NCBI GenBank assembly: GCA_964600865.1
Contig: CAZRJP010000007.1
Span: forward strand, 1-30,649
DNA from: WJLC01 sp964600865
GTDB lineage: Archaea; Nanobdellota; Nanobdellia; Pacearchaeales; GW2011-AR1
Length of the DNA: 30,649 nucleotides
Direction of reading: 5' to 3'
Below the pieces are notes generated by a model. It worked only from the letters and a program-made list of their open reading frames with translations. It ran no database searches and was not told where the DNA came from. Position numbers and translations under genes: made by a program. Shown here piece by piece: positions 7,679 through 16,640 of the stretch (position 1 is its first letter; each line of letters begins with the position of its first letter).

Positions 7679-10600
7679 ATGAGGAAAAAATATATTTTAT
7701 TTTGTTTAGTATTTTTTATTGTAATATCTTTATTCTTAGTTAGAACTTTGGCTTTAAGTTCAACAAGTAACAATGGGTTTAATCTTACAATTAATGATTC
7801 TACTGAGGGAGATAATAATTATAAATATAGTGGTCGTCAGGTAGAATTTTACGCTGATTTTATTAATTCTACAACTGGTAGTGTTATATCTGATGGTAAT
7901 TGTAGTGCGAGATTTAATTATACTGATTCTGGGGTTTTCACTCAATGGTATAATATGAGTTATAATAATTCTTTAAGTTTGTTTGAATACAATTCTACTT
8001 TTAATTATAAAGGTAGTCATATATTTGAGGTTAATTGTAGTAATAATTCTCAATCAATAAATATTACAGATAATTTTACCATTTCAAATACTATGCCTAT
8101 CGTTTCTACAGATGAAGGAGGGATTATAGATTTTGATGGTGATGATGATGCAGATACATTACAATGTACTGAAGATACGTTATGTTCTTATAATTTTTCT
8201 GCAAATGTTACTGACCCAGATGTTAATGATGTTTTGATTTATACTTATGATGAAGCCAATACAACTCTTACAAATTTTACTTTAAATAGTTCTACTGGAA
8301 TTTTAAAGATTAATATTACTCATAATGACTATACTGGAGATGGAAAAGAGGTTAGATTAGAAGCTACAGATGATGATAATACATATGATTGGGGGGATTT
8401 AATTGTAGACATAACTGCTGTTAATGATGCACCTTATTTTTTGAATTTAAATACCTCACATAATTGGTCTGAATCTGAAAATAATGTAACATTTAGTATA
8501 TTGGGATATGATGAAGAAGGTGAAGCAGGAGAAACAGGTTTAGGGGGTTATCCTTTAAATTTCTCCTATAATATTACTGCGTGTGATTTTGCTGAATGGT
8601 CTTCTAAAACAGATAATGTAGATTGTGATGATTTAATTATAAATAATATTACTCAAGGAAATTACACTTTTAATATTACTTTGAATAGAACAAATGATTT
8701 GATTGGAGTGTATAATATCACATTTAATGTAAGTGATGGTAGTTTGAATAATCTTACAAATACTACTTTTGAAATAGTAAATGTTAATGATGCTCCAGAG
8801 ATTGTTTGGAGTTGTAATGATACTAGGAATGGAACAGAGGATAGTTTAGTTAGTTGTTGGATAAATGCTACAGATACAGATGAAGCAAATAATTTCACTT
8901 TTTCATCATCTCATAGTTGGTTTCAATTTAATAATTCAAATGATTCTATAGTAATGCCTGTGTCAAATAATAATGCTAGTGCTTTGATTAATTTTACTCC
9001 TTCTGATTCTTCTGTTGGAAATTGGTCTATTAATATAACTGTGAGTGATTCTGATTTAGAAAATCCAGGAAATACTACAACTTCTTTTTGGTTTTATATA
9101 AGTAATGTTAATGATAGTGTTAGTTTAACAGATATAGATAATCTTAGTGCATATCAGAATAATTCTTATAGTATTTCAGTAAATGCTACAGATGAAGACT
9201 TTTTAATTAATACAGGAGATGATGATTCAATTGTTTTTAATGAATCTTTAGATTTTGCATTAACAAATCATACTTCAGGAGGGAATGTCACATGGATAAA
9301 TATTATTACAGGAAGTATTACAAATGATACACAAGAGGTGTTTTTGAATTTCACTGCTGAGGAAGATTTAGCAGGAGAACATATTCTTAATTTTAGTGTT
9401 AATGATTCAAGTGATAATAAAGATAGTAAATTGTTTAATATAACGATTTTTGCAAATAATCTCCCTGTTTGGAATGTTAATAAAACATATGAATTTTATA
9501 CTATAGAGGATAATGAAACTTATATTAATATATCCAGTTATGTAAATGATTCAGATGGGGATTCAATTTCTTTTTCAAATGCTTCAGCATTTCCTAATTT
9601 TAATTTAACTTCTTCTGGAGTTATTAATTTTACTCCAAGTGATATTGATATTGGATTTTATGAGGTAGAGATAACTGCAAGTGATGGAAAAACACCTCAA
9701 AGTCATTGGTTTAATTTTACTATTAATAATACAAATGATTCTCCAATAATAGAAAGTGTGAAAGTAGAGATTCCTTCAAATGGAGCAATTACTGGAGGTG
9801 TAGAGATTATGGAAGATGACCTTAGAGTATTTAATTTAACAGTAAGAGATGATGATTTGTTAATTCCTGAAGATATGCAAGAAGAGTATTATGATGAAAA
9901 TCTTACTATAAATATAACAATATTAAATGTTTCTTATGTAGAATCTCCTCTTTCCTTTAATTTTAGTTTTTATTCAACTTCAAATAATCTTAGTTATTAT
10001 AAGACAGGAGAGTTTACACCTAATAATTCAAATGTGGGAAATTATACAGTATTTATTAATGCTACAGATGAATCAAATAATGTTAGTAGTACTAATTTTT
10101 CATTAAATGTAACTGGAGTGAATGATGACCCTGTTTTAATGAATTTAACTAATAAGACTTCTGCAGTAAATAGAGATTTTTATTATAGAATAAATGCTAC
10201 AGACCAAGAAGATGGTGATTCAACTGTTTCAGGCCATAATTTAACTTTTTCATATGACTTTCTTTCAGGAGATGATATATTTAATACAACAACATTTAAT
10301 TCAACAACTGGAGAAATAAATATTACTTTTAATTCTACACATGGAGGGAAATATAGATTAAATATTAGTGTTAATGATACAGAAAATTCTATAGATTCAG
10401 ATAGTTTTTGGATTTATGTTTATGATTCTCCTAATATTTCTTTTCATGAAGAAGGATATAACTTTACAGGATTAGAAGAAAATGTTTCAAGTGAATTAGT
10501 TTTTACAGTAAATCACTCTGTTGGGGATAATTTAACTTATGTTATTTTAATTGATAATATTGTATATTCTAATTCTACAAATTATACTTATGGAAATTTT

Positions 10601-11851
10601 AGTGTTAAGAGTAATATGAGTTATTATGGAAATGCTACAAATAGAACATGGAATTTTACTCCTAATTTTACTGATGAAACTTATGGAATGTATAAGAATA
10701 TAACACTTAGAGTTTACCCTTCTAATTCTAATTTATCAAATAGAACTCTTATTAATTCTACTAGAAATTGGAACATTAATATTTCCCATACTAATCATCC
10801 TTTTACTTTTAATACAAATATTCCTAATCAATCCTCATCATATAATGATGATATAACAATTGAATTAGAAGATTATTTCTTAGATTATGATTTTTTAGAT
10901 AGTTATTATAATCAATCAGTTAATTTTAGTTTAGAAACTAATGCTTCTATTTCTCATATTGAATCTTCTTTTACAAACCAAAATTTAACTCTTTCAGCTA
11001 CAATTGCTACAGTTGAGGAAATTAATATTACTGGTTCAGATGCTAATTTGTCTAATGATAATCTTTCTTTAACTGATGATACGAGTAATACTTTTAGAGT
11101 AGAATTTACTGAACCAGATACTGAAACTGAGACAGTTACTACTCCAAGTAGTGGGGGCGGTGGAGGAGGAAGAGATACAGTTTTATTAAAATTAGTTTTT
11201 CCTGAAGAATTGTCTTTTTATAAGGGAGGAAGAGTGACACTTCCAATAACATTGAAAAATGGTGGAGAGGAAAGATTAACAGGGATTAATTTATATAATT
11301 CTATTTCAAAAGATGGTGTTGTTAGAGATGATTTGTTTCCAAGTTTTAATACGTCTTATTTTGATTCTTTAAGTGTTGGAGATGAGGAAAAAGTATTATT
11401 AACTATTCCAGGAGGGATAAATGAGACAGGAGTTTTTGAGTTGTTTGTAAATGCTACTGTAGATAATCCTGATTATTATGATTGGGAAAGAATTTATTTG
11501 AATATTAAAGAATTAGATGCAAATGCCACTAGAGATGAAATTCTTTTTACTGAAGAGTTTATTGCAAGTAATCCAGAATGTTTGGAGATAAAGGAAGTGG
11601 TTGAAAGAGCATGGGAGCTTTATGAAGTAGGAGATTATGAAGGAGCTATACAAAAAACAAAAGAAGCAATAACTGCTTGTGAAGAGTCAGTTGCACAGGT
11701 TAATTTACCGGATAAAAAAGAAAGCAAGATATTTACTTTACAGACTTATTTTTTAATATTTGTTTCAATGGCATTTATTTTAGGCTTATTTTATTATTTT
11801 TATAAGAGATCCAAGGCATATAACCTTGTGGTTGATGAGGGAAAAGTTTAA
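7679..11851 (+). CDS. Giant cadherin-like repeat surface protein with C-terminal anchor
   Basis: The protein has 1390 residues. A signal peptide (about 1-26) precedes about eight tandem cadherin/Ig-like modules, each opened by a VNDAP-type motif (VNDAPYF, VNDAPEI, VNDSVSL, NNLPVWN, TNDSPII, VNDDPVL) with recurring INFTPSDxxxGxYxVxI strands and acidic DxDGD calcium-type loops. A GGGGGG hinge near residue 1158 separates them from a NEW3-like domain (about 1165-1275). Then come a short TPR-like helical segment (about 1285-1345: VVERAWELYEVGDYEGAIQ), a transmembrane helix (about 1362-1382) and a cytoplasmic tail. N-X-S/T sequons are extremely dense, so heavy N-glycosylation is likely. It sits directly upstream of moxR and could be an adhesin or S-layer-like stalk. 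The repeat fold is clear; the ligand is unknown. Confidence 0.85.
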   Translation: MRKKYILFCLVFFIVISLFLVRTLALSSTSNNGFNLTINDSTEGDNNYKYSGRQVEFYADFINSTTGSVISDGNCSARFNYTDSGVFTQWYNMSYNNSLSLFEYNSTFNYKGSHIFEVNCSNNSQSINITDNFTISNTMPIVSTDEGGIIDFDGDDDADTLQCTEDTLCSYNFSANVTDPDVNDVLIYTYDEANTTLTNFTLNSSTGILKINITHNDYTGDGKEVRLEATDDDNTYDWGDLIVDITAVNDAPYFLNLNTSHNWSESENNVTFSILGYDEEGEAGETGLGGYPLNFSYNITACDFAEWSSKTDNVDCDDLIINNITQGNYTFNITLNRTNDLIGVYNITFNVSDGSLNNLTNTTFEIVNVNDAPEIVWSCNDTRNGTEDSLVSCWINATDTDEANNFTFSSSHSWFQFNNSNDSIVMPVSNNNASALINFTPSDSSVGNWSINITVSDSDLENPGNTTTSFWFYISNVNDSVSLTDIDNLSAYQNNSYSISVNATDEDFLINTGDDDSIVFNESLDFALTNHTSGGNVTWINIITGSITNDTQEVFLNFTAEEDLAGEHILNFSVNDSSDNKDSKLFNITIFANNLPVWNVNKTYEFYTIEDNETYINISSYVNDSDGDSISFSNASAFPNFNLTSSGVINFTPSDIDIGFYEVEITASDGKTPQSHWFNFTINNTNDSPIIESVKVEIPSNGAITGGVEIMEDDLRVFNLTVRDDDLLIPEDMQEEYYDENLTINITILNVSYVESPLSFNFSFYSTSNNLSYYKTGEFTPNNSNVGNYTVFINATDESNNVSSTNFSLNVTGVNDDPVLMNLTNKTSAVNRDFYYRINATDQEDGDSTVSGHNLTFSYDFLSGDDIFNTTTFNSTTGEINITFNSTHGGKYRLNISVNDTENSIDSDSFWIYVYDSPNISFHEEGYNFTGLEENVSSELVFTVNHSVGDNLTYVILIDNIVYSNSTNYTYGNFSVKSNMSYYGNATNRTWNFTPNFTDETYGMYKNITLRVYPSNSNLSNRTLINSTRNWNINISHTNHPFTFNTNIPNQSSSYNDDITIELEDYFLDYDFLDSYYNQSVNFSLETNASISHIESSFTNQNLTLSATIATVEEINITGSDANLSNDNLSLTDDTSNTFRVEFTEPDTETETVTTPSSGGGGGGRDTVLLKLVFPEELSFYKGGRVTLPITLKNGGEERLTGINLYNSISKDGVVRDDLFPSFNTSYFDSLSVGDEEKVLLTIPGGINETGVFELFVNATVDNPDYYDWERIYLNIKELDANATRDEILFTEEFIASNPECLEIKEVVERAWELYEVGDYEGAIQKTKEAITACEESVAQVNLPDKKESKIFTLQTYFLIFVSMAFILGLFYYFYKRSKAYNLVVDEGKV

Positions 11852-11898
11852 TAAGAAAAATGGGTTTATTTTGATAATTAATTTTATTAAAAAAAGAG

Positions 11899-12897
11899 AT
11901 GAATCATAAAGAACTTTCTAATGATGGAGAACTTAAAGGAGAATTAAAGAATTGTTTTCATACTATTAAGAAGGTAAGGAAAGAGATGAGAAAGGTTCTT
12001 GTTGGCCAGAGGTCTATTATTAATGCCTTACTTAGAGGTCTTTTATGCGATGGTCATGTATTACTTGAGGGTGTTCCTGGTGTAGGGAAGACACTTGCAA
12101 TTAATGCCCTTGCTAAGGCCACAGGATGCAAGTCTAAGAGGATACAATTCACTGTAGACCTATTACCTACAGATATAACTGGAATTACATCATATGACCC
12201 TGAAACTAAGGAAACAGAGACACTTAAAGGACCGATATTTGCTAATTTTGTGCTTGCAGATGAAATTAATAGGAGTCCACCTAAGACCCAATCAGCTATG
12301 ATTGAGGCAATGCAGGAAAAGCAAGTAACTATATCTAAAAAGACACATAAATTACCTAGGCCATTTTTTACTATGGCAACACAAAACCCATTAGAAACCA
12401 GTGGGGTTTATACATTACCAGTTGCACAAGTAGATAGATTTTTATTTAAGGTAAATATGACTTATCTTCCTATTGAAAAAGAAAGAGAAGTTATGGATAA
12501 AAATGTTACATTAAAAGATTTTGATGATTTTGATATTAATGCAGTAACATCTCCTGAAGAAATAGTTAGGATGCAGGATTTAATACAAAAAGTTTATTTG
12601 GATGAAAAAATTAAAGATTATATATTAAATATAGTAGATTTAACTAGAACAAAGGAATTTGAAAATGGAGAGTATTTAGAATGGGGTGGTTCTCCAAGAG
12701 CAAGTATTGGATTATTTATTGCAAGTAAGGCAGAGGCATTTATTAATGGAAGAGATTATGTTATTCCTCAAGATGTTAAGGATGTTGTTCATGATGTTTT
12801 AAGACATAGATTAATTTTAACTTATAGGGCATCTGTTGAAGATATTGATTCCGATGATATAATTGATAAAATACTTGATGTTGTTGAGGTCCCTTAA
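11899..12897 (+). CDS. MoxR-family AAA+ ATPase
   Basis: A complete AAA+ module of the MoxR/RavA class. Walker A is GVPGVGKT (58-65), Walker B is VLADE followed by INRSPPKTQSAMIEAMQE (118-140), and sensor 1 is ATQNP (160-164). The family signatures PVAQVDRFLFK and a C-terminal lid with GGSPRA and RHRLILTYRA are present. Length (332) is normal. MoxR ATPases act as chaperone-like remodelers that mature or load metal or partners onto VWA-domain proteins, and they are typically followed by DUF58 and VWA genes, exactly as here. It is separated by 47 bases from the giant surface gene and by one base from the DUF58 gene. Codon use is slightly richer in G/C than the surface genes. Identification is firm; the client is inferred to be the downstream VWA protein and perhaps the surface proteins. 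Confidence 0.95.
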   Translation: MNHKELSNDGELKGELKNCFHTIKKVRKEMRKVLVGQRSIINALLRGLLCDGHVLLEGVPGVGKTLAINALAKATGCKSKRIQFTVDLLPTDITGITSYDPETKETETLKGPIFANFVLADEINRSPPKTQSAMIEAMQEKQVTISKKTHKLPRPFFTMATQNPLETSGVYTLPVAQVDRFLFKVNMTYLPIEKEREVMDKNVTLKDFDDFDINAVTSPEEIVRMQDLIQKVYLDEKIKDYILNIVDLTRTKEFENGEYLEWGGSPRASIGLFIASKAEAFINGRDYVIPQDVKDVVHDVLRHRLILTYRASVEDIDSDDIIDKILDVVEVP

Positions 12898-12898
12898 T

Positions 12899-13807
12899 AT
12901 GGCTGATGGAGATAAGAGATTAAATTTAGAAGTAGGTAAAAAGGTTTCAGAGTTTGAATCTATGATGCATAGGTTTGAGATAAAAACAATTTTATATCAA
13001 TTGCTTTTTAGAGGTAAGGGATTAGAGTTTGATGGATATAGAGAATACTCTCCTTCAGAAGATGATGCATCTCGAATTGATTGGAAATCAAGTATGAGAG
13101 CTAATAAAAAACTTGTTAAAAAATATATTGAGGAAAGGGACCTGCAAATAATGTTTGTTGTTGATGTTTCTGAAAAAATGGTTTTTGGTTCTACAGATAA
13201 ATTAAAATGTGAGTATGTAGCAGAAATGGTTGCCGCAATATCTCATTTAATACTTAATTCAAATGACAAGGTGGGGATTGTTTTATATAATGAGAAAGTT
13301 GTGAAATTAATTATGCCTAAATCAGGTAAAAAGAGATTTAGTTTGGTTGTAAATGAATTATCTAAAGCATCTTATTATAAGGGTGGTTCTAATATTAATT
13401 ATGTTTTAAATTATTTATTAGATTATTTAAATGAAGATATATCTGCATTGTTTCTTTTTTCTGATTTTGTTAAACTTAAAAGAAATTCTATTGATGCATT
13501 AAGTGCACTTTCTAATAGGTATGAAACTATTGCAATTATGGTTAAAGACCCATTAGATAAAAAAATGCCTGAGTTTAAGGAAGAGGTTGTTTTAGAAGAC
13601 TCTATTACTGGACAACAGGTTATTGTGAATCCTAGAATTATAAAAGGAGCTTATGAAAAAAATGCTTTACAACAAGAAAGAGAAGTAGAAGGAATTTTTA
13701 GAGATTCAGCAATAGATTTTTTAAAGTTATCTTCAGAAGAATCTTTTGTTCCGGGATTAGTTACATTTCTAAAGGAAAGGATTAAGAGAAAGAGGAATTT
13801 AACTTAA
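12899..13807 (+). CDS. DUF58 (VWA-like) protein of a MoxR operon
   Basis: The DUF58 signature RGKGLEFDGYREYSPSEDD-SRIDWKSSMRANKKLVKKYIEER spans residues 38-80, followed by a VWA-like fold. Its metal site reads DVSEKM (89-94) and a second acidic strand is LFLFSDF. No membrane helices are seen, so it should act in the cytoplasm as a partner of the MoxR ATPase. I chose the ATG at 12899 rather than an in-frame TTG at 12863, because the TTG would overlap moxR by 35 bases and add a non-conserved leucine-rich segment. The ATG follows the moxR stop by one base. The next gene starts one base after its stop, so moxR-DUF58-VWA form one tightly packed unit. Confidence 0.9.
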   Translation: MADGDKRLNLEVGKKVSEFESMMHRFEIKTILYQLLFRGKGLEFDGYREYSPSEDDASRIDWKSSMRANKKLVKKYIEERDLQIMFVVDVSEKMVFGSTDKLKCEYVAEMVAAISHLILNSNDKVGIVLYNEKVVKLIMPKSGKKRFSLVVNELSKASYYKGGSNINYVLNYLLDYLNEDISALFLFSDFVKLKRNSIDALSALSNRYETIAIMVKDPLDKKMPEFKEEVVLEDSITGQQVIVNPRIIKGAYEKNALQQEREVEGIFRDSAIDFLKLSSEESFVPGLVTFLKERIKRKRNLT

Positions 13808-13808
13808 A

Positions 13809-14729
13809 ATGTATTTTAGTTTTACTAAGGCACAATATCTTTATTTAACTTTATTAGTTCCACTTCTTATATTCCTTCATTTTTTTACTTTAAGAGGTTC
13901 TAAAAGAAAGGCATTGAGATTTGCGAATTTTGAGGCAGTAGAGAAAATAAGAGGAGTAGATCTTTTTTCTAGGAATATTGTAGTTCTTTTAATGAGTATA
14001 ATTATATTATTACTTTTAGTATTCTCTCTTTCAGGAATGACCTTACATAGAACAATGCAAGCAAGTAGTTTTTCATTTGTCTTAGCTATTGATACTTCAT
14101 TAAGTATGGAAGCGAGTGATATCTCTCCAACAAGGTTAGAAGGTTCAAAGGAGATTGCTAGCAATTTTGTTGATTCAGCTCCAGTATCTACGAAAATAGG
14201 AGTGGTTTCTTTTTCAGGTAATTCAATTATTGAAAATGATTTAACAGATGATAAGGCAGAAGTTAAGAATTCATTAAGTAATATTGAAATAAGTTCTGTT
14301 AGGGGAACAGATATTTATGAAGCAGTAATTACCTCATCTAATTTATTAAAGGGGGAAGAAGGAAAGTCAATTGTTTTAATGAGTGACGGGCAATTAAATA
14401 TAGGAGAATTACAAGAGTTTATAGATTACTCTAATGACCATGATGTAATTGTAAATACAATTGCAATTGGAACAGAACAAGGAGGTTCCACTACATACGG
14501 GGTTTCTAAGGTAAATGAAGACACACTTAAGGCAATAGCATATAATACTGATGGAGAATTTTTAAGGGCTACAGATAGAGAATCATTAGAAGATTCTTTT
14601 AATGAGATTATGGATTTAAAGAAAAGAAAGGTTTCTATTAATTTAACACCATATTTTTCATTAGCATTAGTGTTTATTTTTGTTTTGTTTTATTTTTTAA
14701 TTAATACTAAATATAAAATACTTCCTTAA
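13809..14729 (+). CDS. BatA-like membrane VWA protein
   Basis: Two N-terminal helices (about 8-27 and 56-76) with a conserved short cytoplasmic link are followed by a von Willebrand A domain. The MIDAS is DTSLS (95-99), with threonine in RGTDIYEA and aspartate in MSDGQ, so metal-dependent ligand binding should be intact. A C-terminal helix lies at about 283-302. This arrangement is that of BatA/BatB proteins encoded beside MoxR and DUF58. The VWA domain is expected outside or at the membrane, depending on topology. It is the last gene of the surface locus, and its TAA overlaps the stop of the convergent gene by four bases. Role in envelope assembly is inferred from the operon. Confidence 0.92.
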   Translation: MYFSFTKAQYLYLTLLVPLLIFLHFFTLRGSKRKALRFANFEAVEKIRGVDLFSRNIVVLLMSIIILLLLVFSLSGMTLHRTMQASSFSFVLAIDTSLSMEASDISPTRLEGSKEIASNFVDSAPVSTKIGVVSFSGNSIIENDLTDDKAEVKNSLSNIEISSVRGTDIYEAVITSSNLLKGEEGKSIVLMSDGQLNIGELQEFIDYSNDHDVIVNTIAIGTEQGGSTTYGVSKVNEDTLKAIAYNTDGEFLRATDRESLEDSFNEIMDLKKRKVSINLTPYFSLALVFIFVLFYFLINTKYKILP

Positions 14730-15643
14730 GAAATATCATAATTTTCTTCTAATTCGATTATATATTCTTTTAATAGTATTAATATATTTATATGTTTTTT
14801 AAATGGATTTTTCATCTTTTTAACTTTTTTATTATAATCTTTTTTCCAGTTTTCAATTAATTCTTTTAGTCTTTCTTTGTCTTCTTTTTTTTCTAATTTA
14901 AAATATAACTTTTTTACAAATTTCTCTGTTTTATTTTGAATGTCTTCCTGTTCTTTAAACATCTTCATTGCCTTATTATAACTTTTAGAATCTTTTTTAG
15001 AAAGAATTTTTAGTTTTTTAGAACGGGTTTTTCCCTTTGTTTTTGTATAGGCTAAGTCAAGTATTTTGTTATCAGAAAATATCTTGGCAAGGTATTTTTC
15101 TGTTTTATTTCTAGAATGATGAAGATTTTCTTTTAATTCTTTCCAATCATCTTTAGATATTTCCTTATTTTTTATTTTAATTTCCTTTTGTTTCTCATTA
15201 TTATGATTTTCAATTTTCTTTTTTGATTTAGGGAATATTTTATTTTTTTCAACAATTTCTTTTAAATTATCTAAAAGTGCATTTACTTCTTTTTGTTTAA
15301 ACAATCTTTGGGCAAAATTCAATCTTAATACTTTTTTACAATAATCTGCACATCTTTTTTTGCCTTTTTCATTAAATTCATTTATTAATTCAGAGGAACT
15401 TAAATGCTCTTCTAAGTCAAATGCTGCCTTAAAAAATGATTTTGAGAGTTTATTTAGCTTAGATAATCTTTCTCTAGGATTTTTATTGGATTTTTTTAAA
15501 AGATTAATTTTTCTTAAATAAACAGCATTTCTATCTTTTTCTTGATGTTTAAGTCTTTTACTTAATTTTTTTTCAATGAATGTTAATAGTATTATAAAAA
15601 TAGCTGAAATAGCAATTATTAGTATAATTTGTAATATAGTCAT
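14726..15643 (-). CDS. Membrane-anchored, highly basic coiled-coil protein
   Basis: The N-terminus MTILQIILII forms one transmembrane helix (about 3-22). The remaining 280 residues are charged, lysine- and glutamate-rich, with strong heptad character. Stretches such as LKKSNKNPRERLSKLNKLSKS and KKLYFKLEKKEDKERLKELI predict long helices. I recognise no family. GAGGTAAAAATG gives a Shine-Dalgarno-like GAGG just before the start. A TATA-like element lies about 25 bases upstream, in an 84-base divergent spacer shared with the DUF167 gene. Transcription is opposite to the surface locus, with stops overlapping those of the VWA gene. Possible roles are a membrane-tethered nucleic-acid binder or envelope scaffold; neither is shown. 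Confidence 0.75.
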   Translation of the reverse strand: MTILQIILIIAISAIFIILLTFIEKKLSKRLKHQEKDRNAVYLRKINLLKKSNKNPRERLSKLNKLSKSFFKAAFDLEEHLSSSELINEFNEKGKKRCADYCKKVLRLNFAQRLFKQKEVNALLDNLKEIVEKNKIFPKSKKKIENHNNEKQKEIKIKNKEISKDDWKELKENLHHSRNKTEKYLAKIFSDNKILDLAYTKTKGKTRSKKLKILSKKDSKSYNKAMKMFKEQEDIQNKTEKFVKKLYFKLEKKEDKERLKELIENWKKDYNKKVKKMKNPFKKHINILILLKEYIIELEENYDIS

Positions 15644-15727
15644 TTTTACCTCTTTTATAAAATATAAGTTATAGTATCTATAAAAACCTTATTAAATTGG
15701 CTTTTTTATTGATTTATACGGATTAAA
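15644..15727. promoter_or_regulatory. Divergent promoter region
   Basis: This 84-base spacer holds start-proximal signals for both directions. On the minus strand, a TTATAAAA-type box lies near 15655-15662. On the plus strand, ATCTATAAAAACC lies near 15675-15688, about 40 bases before the ATG at 15728. The boxes are inferred by resemblance to archaeal TATA elements. Confidence 0.45.
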
Positions 15728-15952
15728 ATGGATAAAATAAGGGTTAAGTTGCATGCAAATTCATCTAAGGAAGAAATAGAGGAAAAAGAAAATGATGTTA
15801 TGCCATTATATGAAATTTGGATTAAAGAAAAACCAGTGGACAATAAGGCCAATAAAAGATTAATAAAACTTTTAAAGAATTATTTTAAGAAAGATATAAA
15901 AATTGTTTCAGGTTTTAAATCTAGAAATAAAATTATAAAAATTGGTGATTAA
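15728..15952 (+). CDS. DUF167 / UPF0235 (YggU-like) family protein
   Basis: A 74-residue protein with the family hallmarks IRVKLHANSSKEEI, then IWIKEKPVDNKANKRLIKLL, KNYFKKDIKIVSGFKSRNKIIKI. The KPxxNKANxxLIxxL core and the VSGxxSRxKxI end are diagnostic. It forms a compact alpha/beta fold whose biochemical role is not established. The length is slightly shorter than the usual 80-100 residues. Its TAA is followed without a gap by the ATG of the metallopeptidase gene, so the two are co-transcribed. Confidence 0.88.
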   Translation: MDKIRVKLHANSSKEEIEEKENDVMPLYEIWIKEKPVDNKANKRLIKLLKNYFKKDIKIVSGFKSRNKIIKIGD

Positions 15953-16348
15953 ATGAAATATGAGTTTGCTCCAGATATTCAAAAAATAGCTGATGAGGTT
16001 ATGCAGTTAGTCTTTCCATATCTTAATTCTAATAGGGTTAAGTGTTATAGGAGTTATGGGACTTCTTCAAAAAGAACTATTGCAAGATGTCATGCTTTAG
16101 GGAAGTTAATGCAAAAGGCATTGGGGGTTCAAGCATTTTATCCTATTGAATTTTTGTCTGAAAGATTTGATAAATTAAATGAGAAAGATAAAATAAGAAC
16201 AATTATACATGAATTAATGCATATTCCTAAATGTTTTGGAGGGGGATTTAGACACCATAATTTTGTTTGTAAAAAAAATGTTAAAAAATATTATAAGCAG
16301 TATCTTTTTAAGAAAAAAGATAAACAAACTATGTTTAAAGATATCTAA
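15953..16348 (+). CDS. Putative zinc metallopeptidase (COG4900-like)
   Basis: The motif HELMHIP (86-92) with GGGFRHHNF about ten residues later supplies three probable zinc ligands (H86, H90 and H101 or H102) and the catalytic glutamate E87. The N-terminal part, FAPDIQKIADEVMQLVFPYL...RVKCYRSYGTSSKRTIARCHALGKLMQKALG, matches the layout of a small predicted metallopeptidase family found in archaea and phages. No signal peptide is present, so it is cytoplasmic. It directly abuts the DUF167 gene. Substrate unknown. Confidence is good for a metal-dependent hydrolase fold, lower for protease activity. Confidence 0.8.
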   Translation: MKYEFAPDIQKIADEVMQLVFPYLNSNRVKCYRSYGTSSKRTIARCHALGKLMQKALGVQAFYPIEFLSERFDKLNEKDKIRTIIHELMHIPKCFGGGFRHHNFVCKKNVKKYYKQYLFKKKDKQTMFKDI

Positions 16349-16427
16349 ACCTCTTTAAAATAAACTCCTCGTCGGGGACTAGAAAGTTTTAAAAACAATA
16401 TGCCCATTTATAGAGTATAAATAAAAA

Positions 16428-16433
16428 GGAGGT
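16428..16433 (+). promoter_or_regulatory. Strong Shine-Dalgarno site of the 49-residue gene
   Basis: GGAGGT lies seven bases before the ATG at 16441. Most genes in this window lack such a site, which supports translation of this short gene. A TATA-like TTTATAGAGTATAAA lies immediately upstream (about 16408-16422), and TTTTAAAAAC lies at about 16387. Confidence 0.6.
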
Positions 16434-16440
16434 AGATTAA

Positions 16441-16590
16441 ATGGGAAAAATAATTGTTAAAGACGTTGTTACAAGAAAGCCAGGTCATCTTTATTATGTA
16501 GATGGAAAAGGAAATGTTTGTGAGGCAAAGATGGCTAGAGGTGGTAAAAAGAAAAAGAAGAAAAAGAAGAAACGTAAGAAAAAGAGATAA
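16441..16590 (+). CDS. 49-residue basic protein with poly-lysine tail
   Basis: The reading frame gives MGKIIVKDVVTRKPGHLYYV, continuing DGKGNVCEAKMARGG and an unbroken Lys/Arg tail of about 14 residues before TAA. The excellent GGAGGT seven bases upstream and codon use like neighbouring genes mark it as real despite its size. The compact head (KPGHLYYVDGKGNVCEAKM) looks like a small beta unit with one cysteine. I do not recognise a named family. The basic tail suggests RNA, DNA or ribosome binding. The tail DNA resembles the start of gyrA, with 23 identical bases at 16550-16572 and 23269-23291. Confidence 0.75.
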   Translation: MGKIIVKDVVTRKPGHLYYVDGKGNVCEAKMARGGKKKKKKKKKRKKKR

Positions 16591-16596
16591 TACCAC

Positions 16597-16640
16597 TTTG
16601 TTTTTTTTATTTTTATTTTATTGTTAATTTTTATTTTTAA
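16597..16640 (+). terminator. T-rich archaeal-type terminator
   Basis: Directly after the 49-residue gene the plus strand is almost pure T for about 40 bases, with runs of eight, five and five. This fits intrinsic poly-U termination in archaea. No stable stem precedes it. Confidence 0.45.

Noticed and set aside
12863..12898. TTG start giving a longer DUF58 protein
   Set aside because: It would overlap moxR by 35 bases and add 12 leucine-rich residues; the ATG at 12899 follows the moxR stop directly and begins a normal DUF58 N-terminus.
16364..16379. tRNA-like or terminator hairpin CTCCTCGTCGGGGACT
   Set aside because: Only about four pairs with a G-U form, and no T-loop or acceptor pairing is visible.
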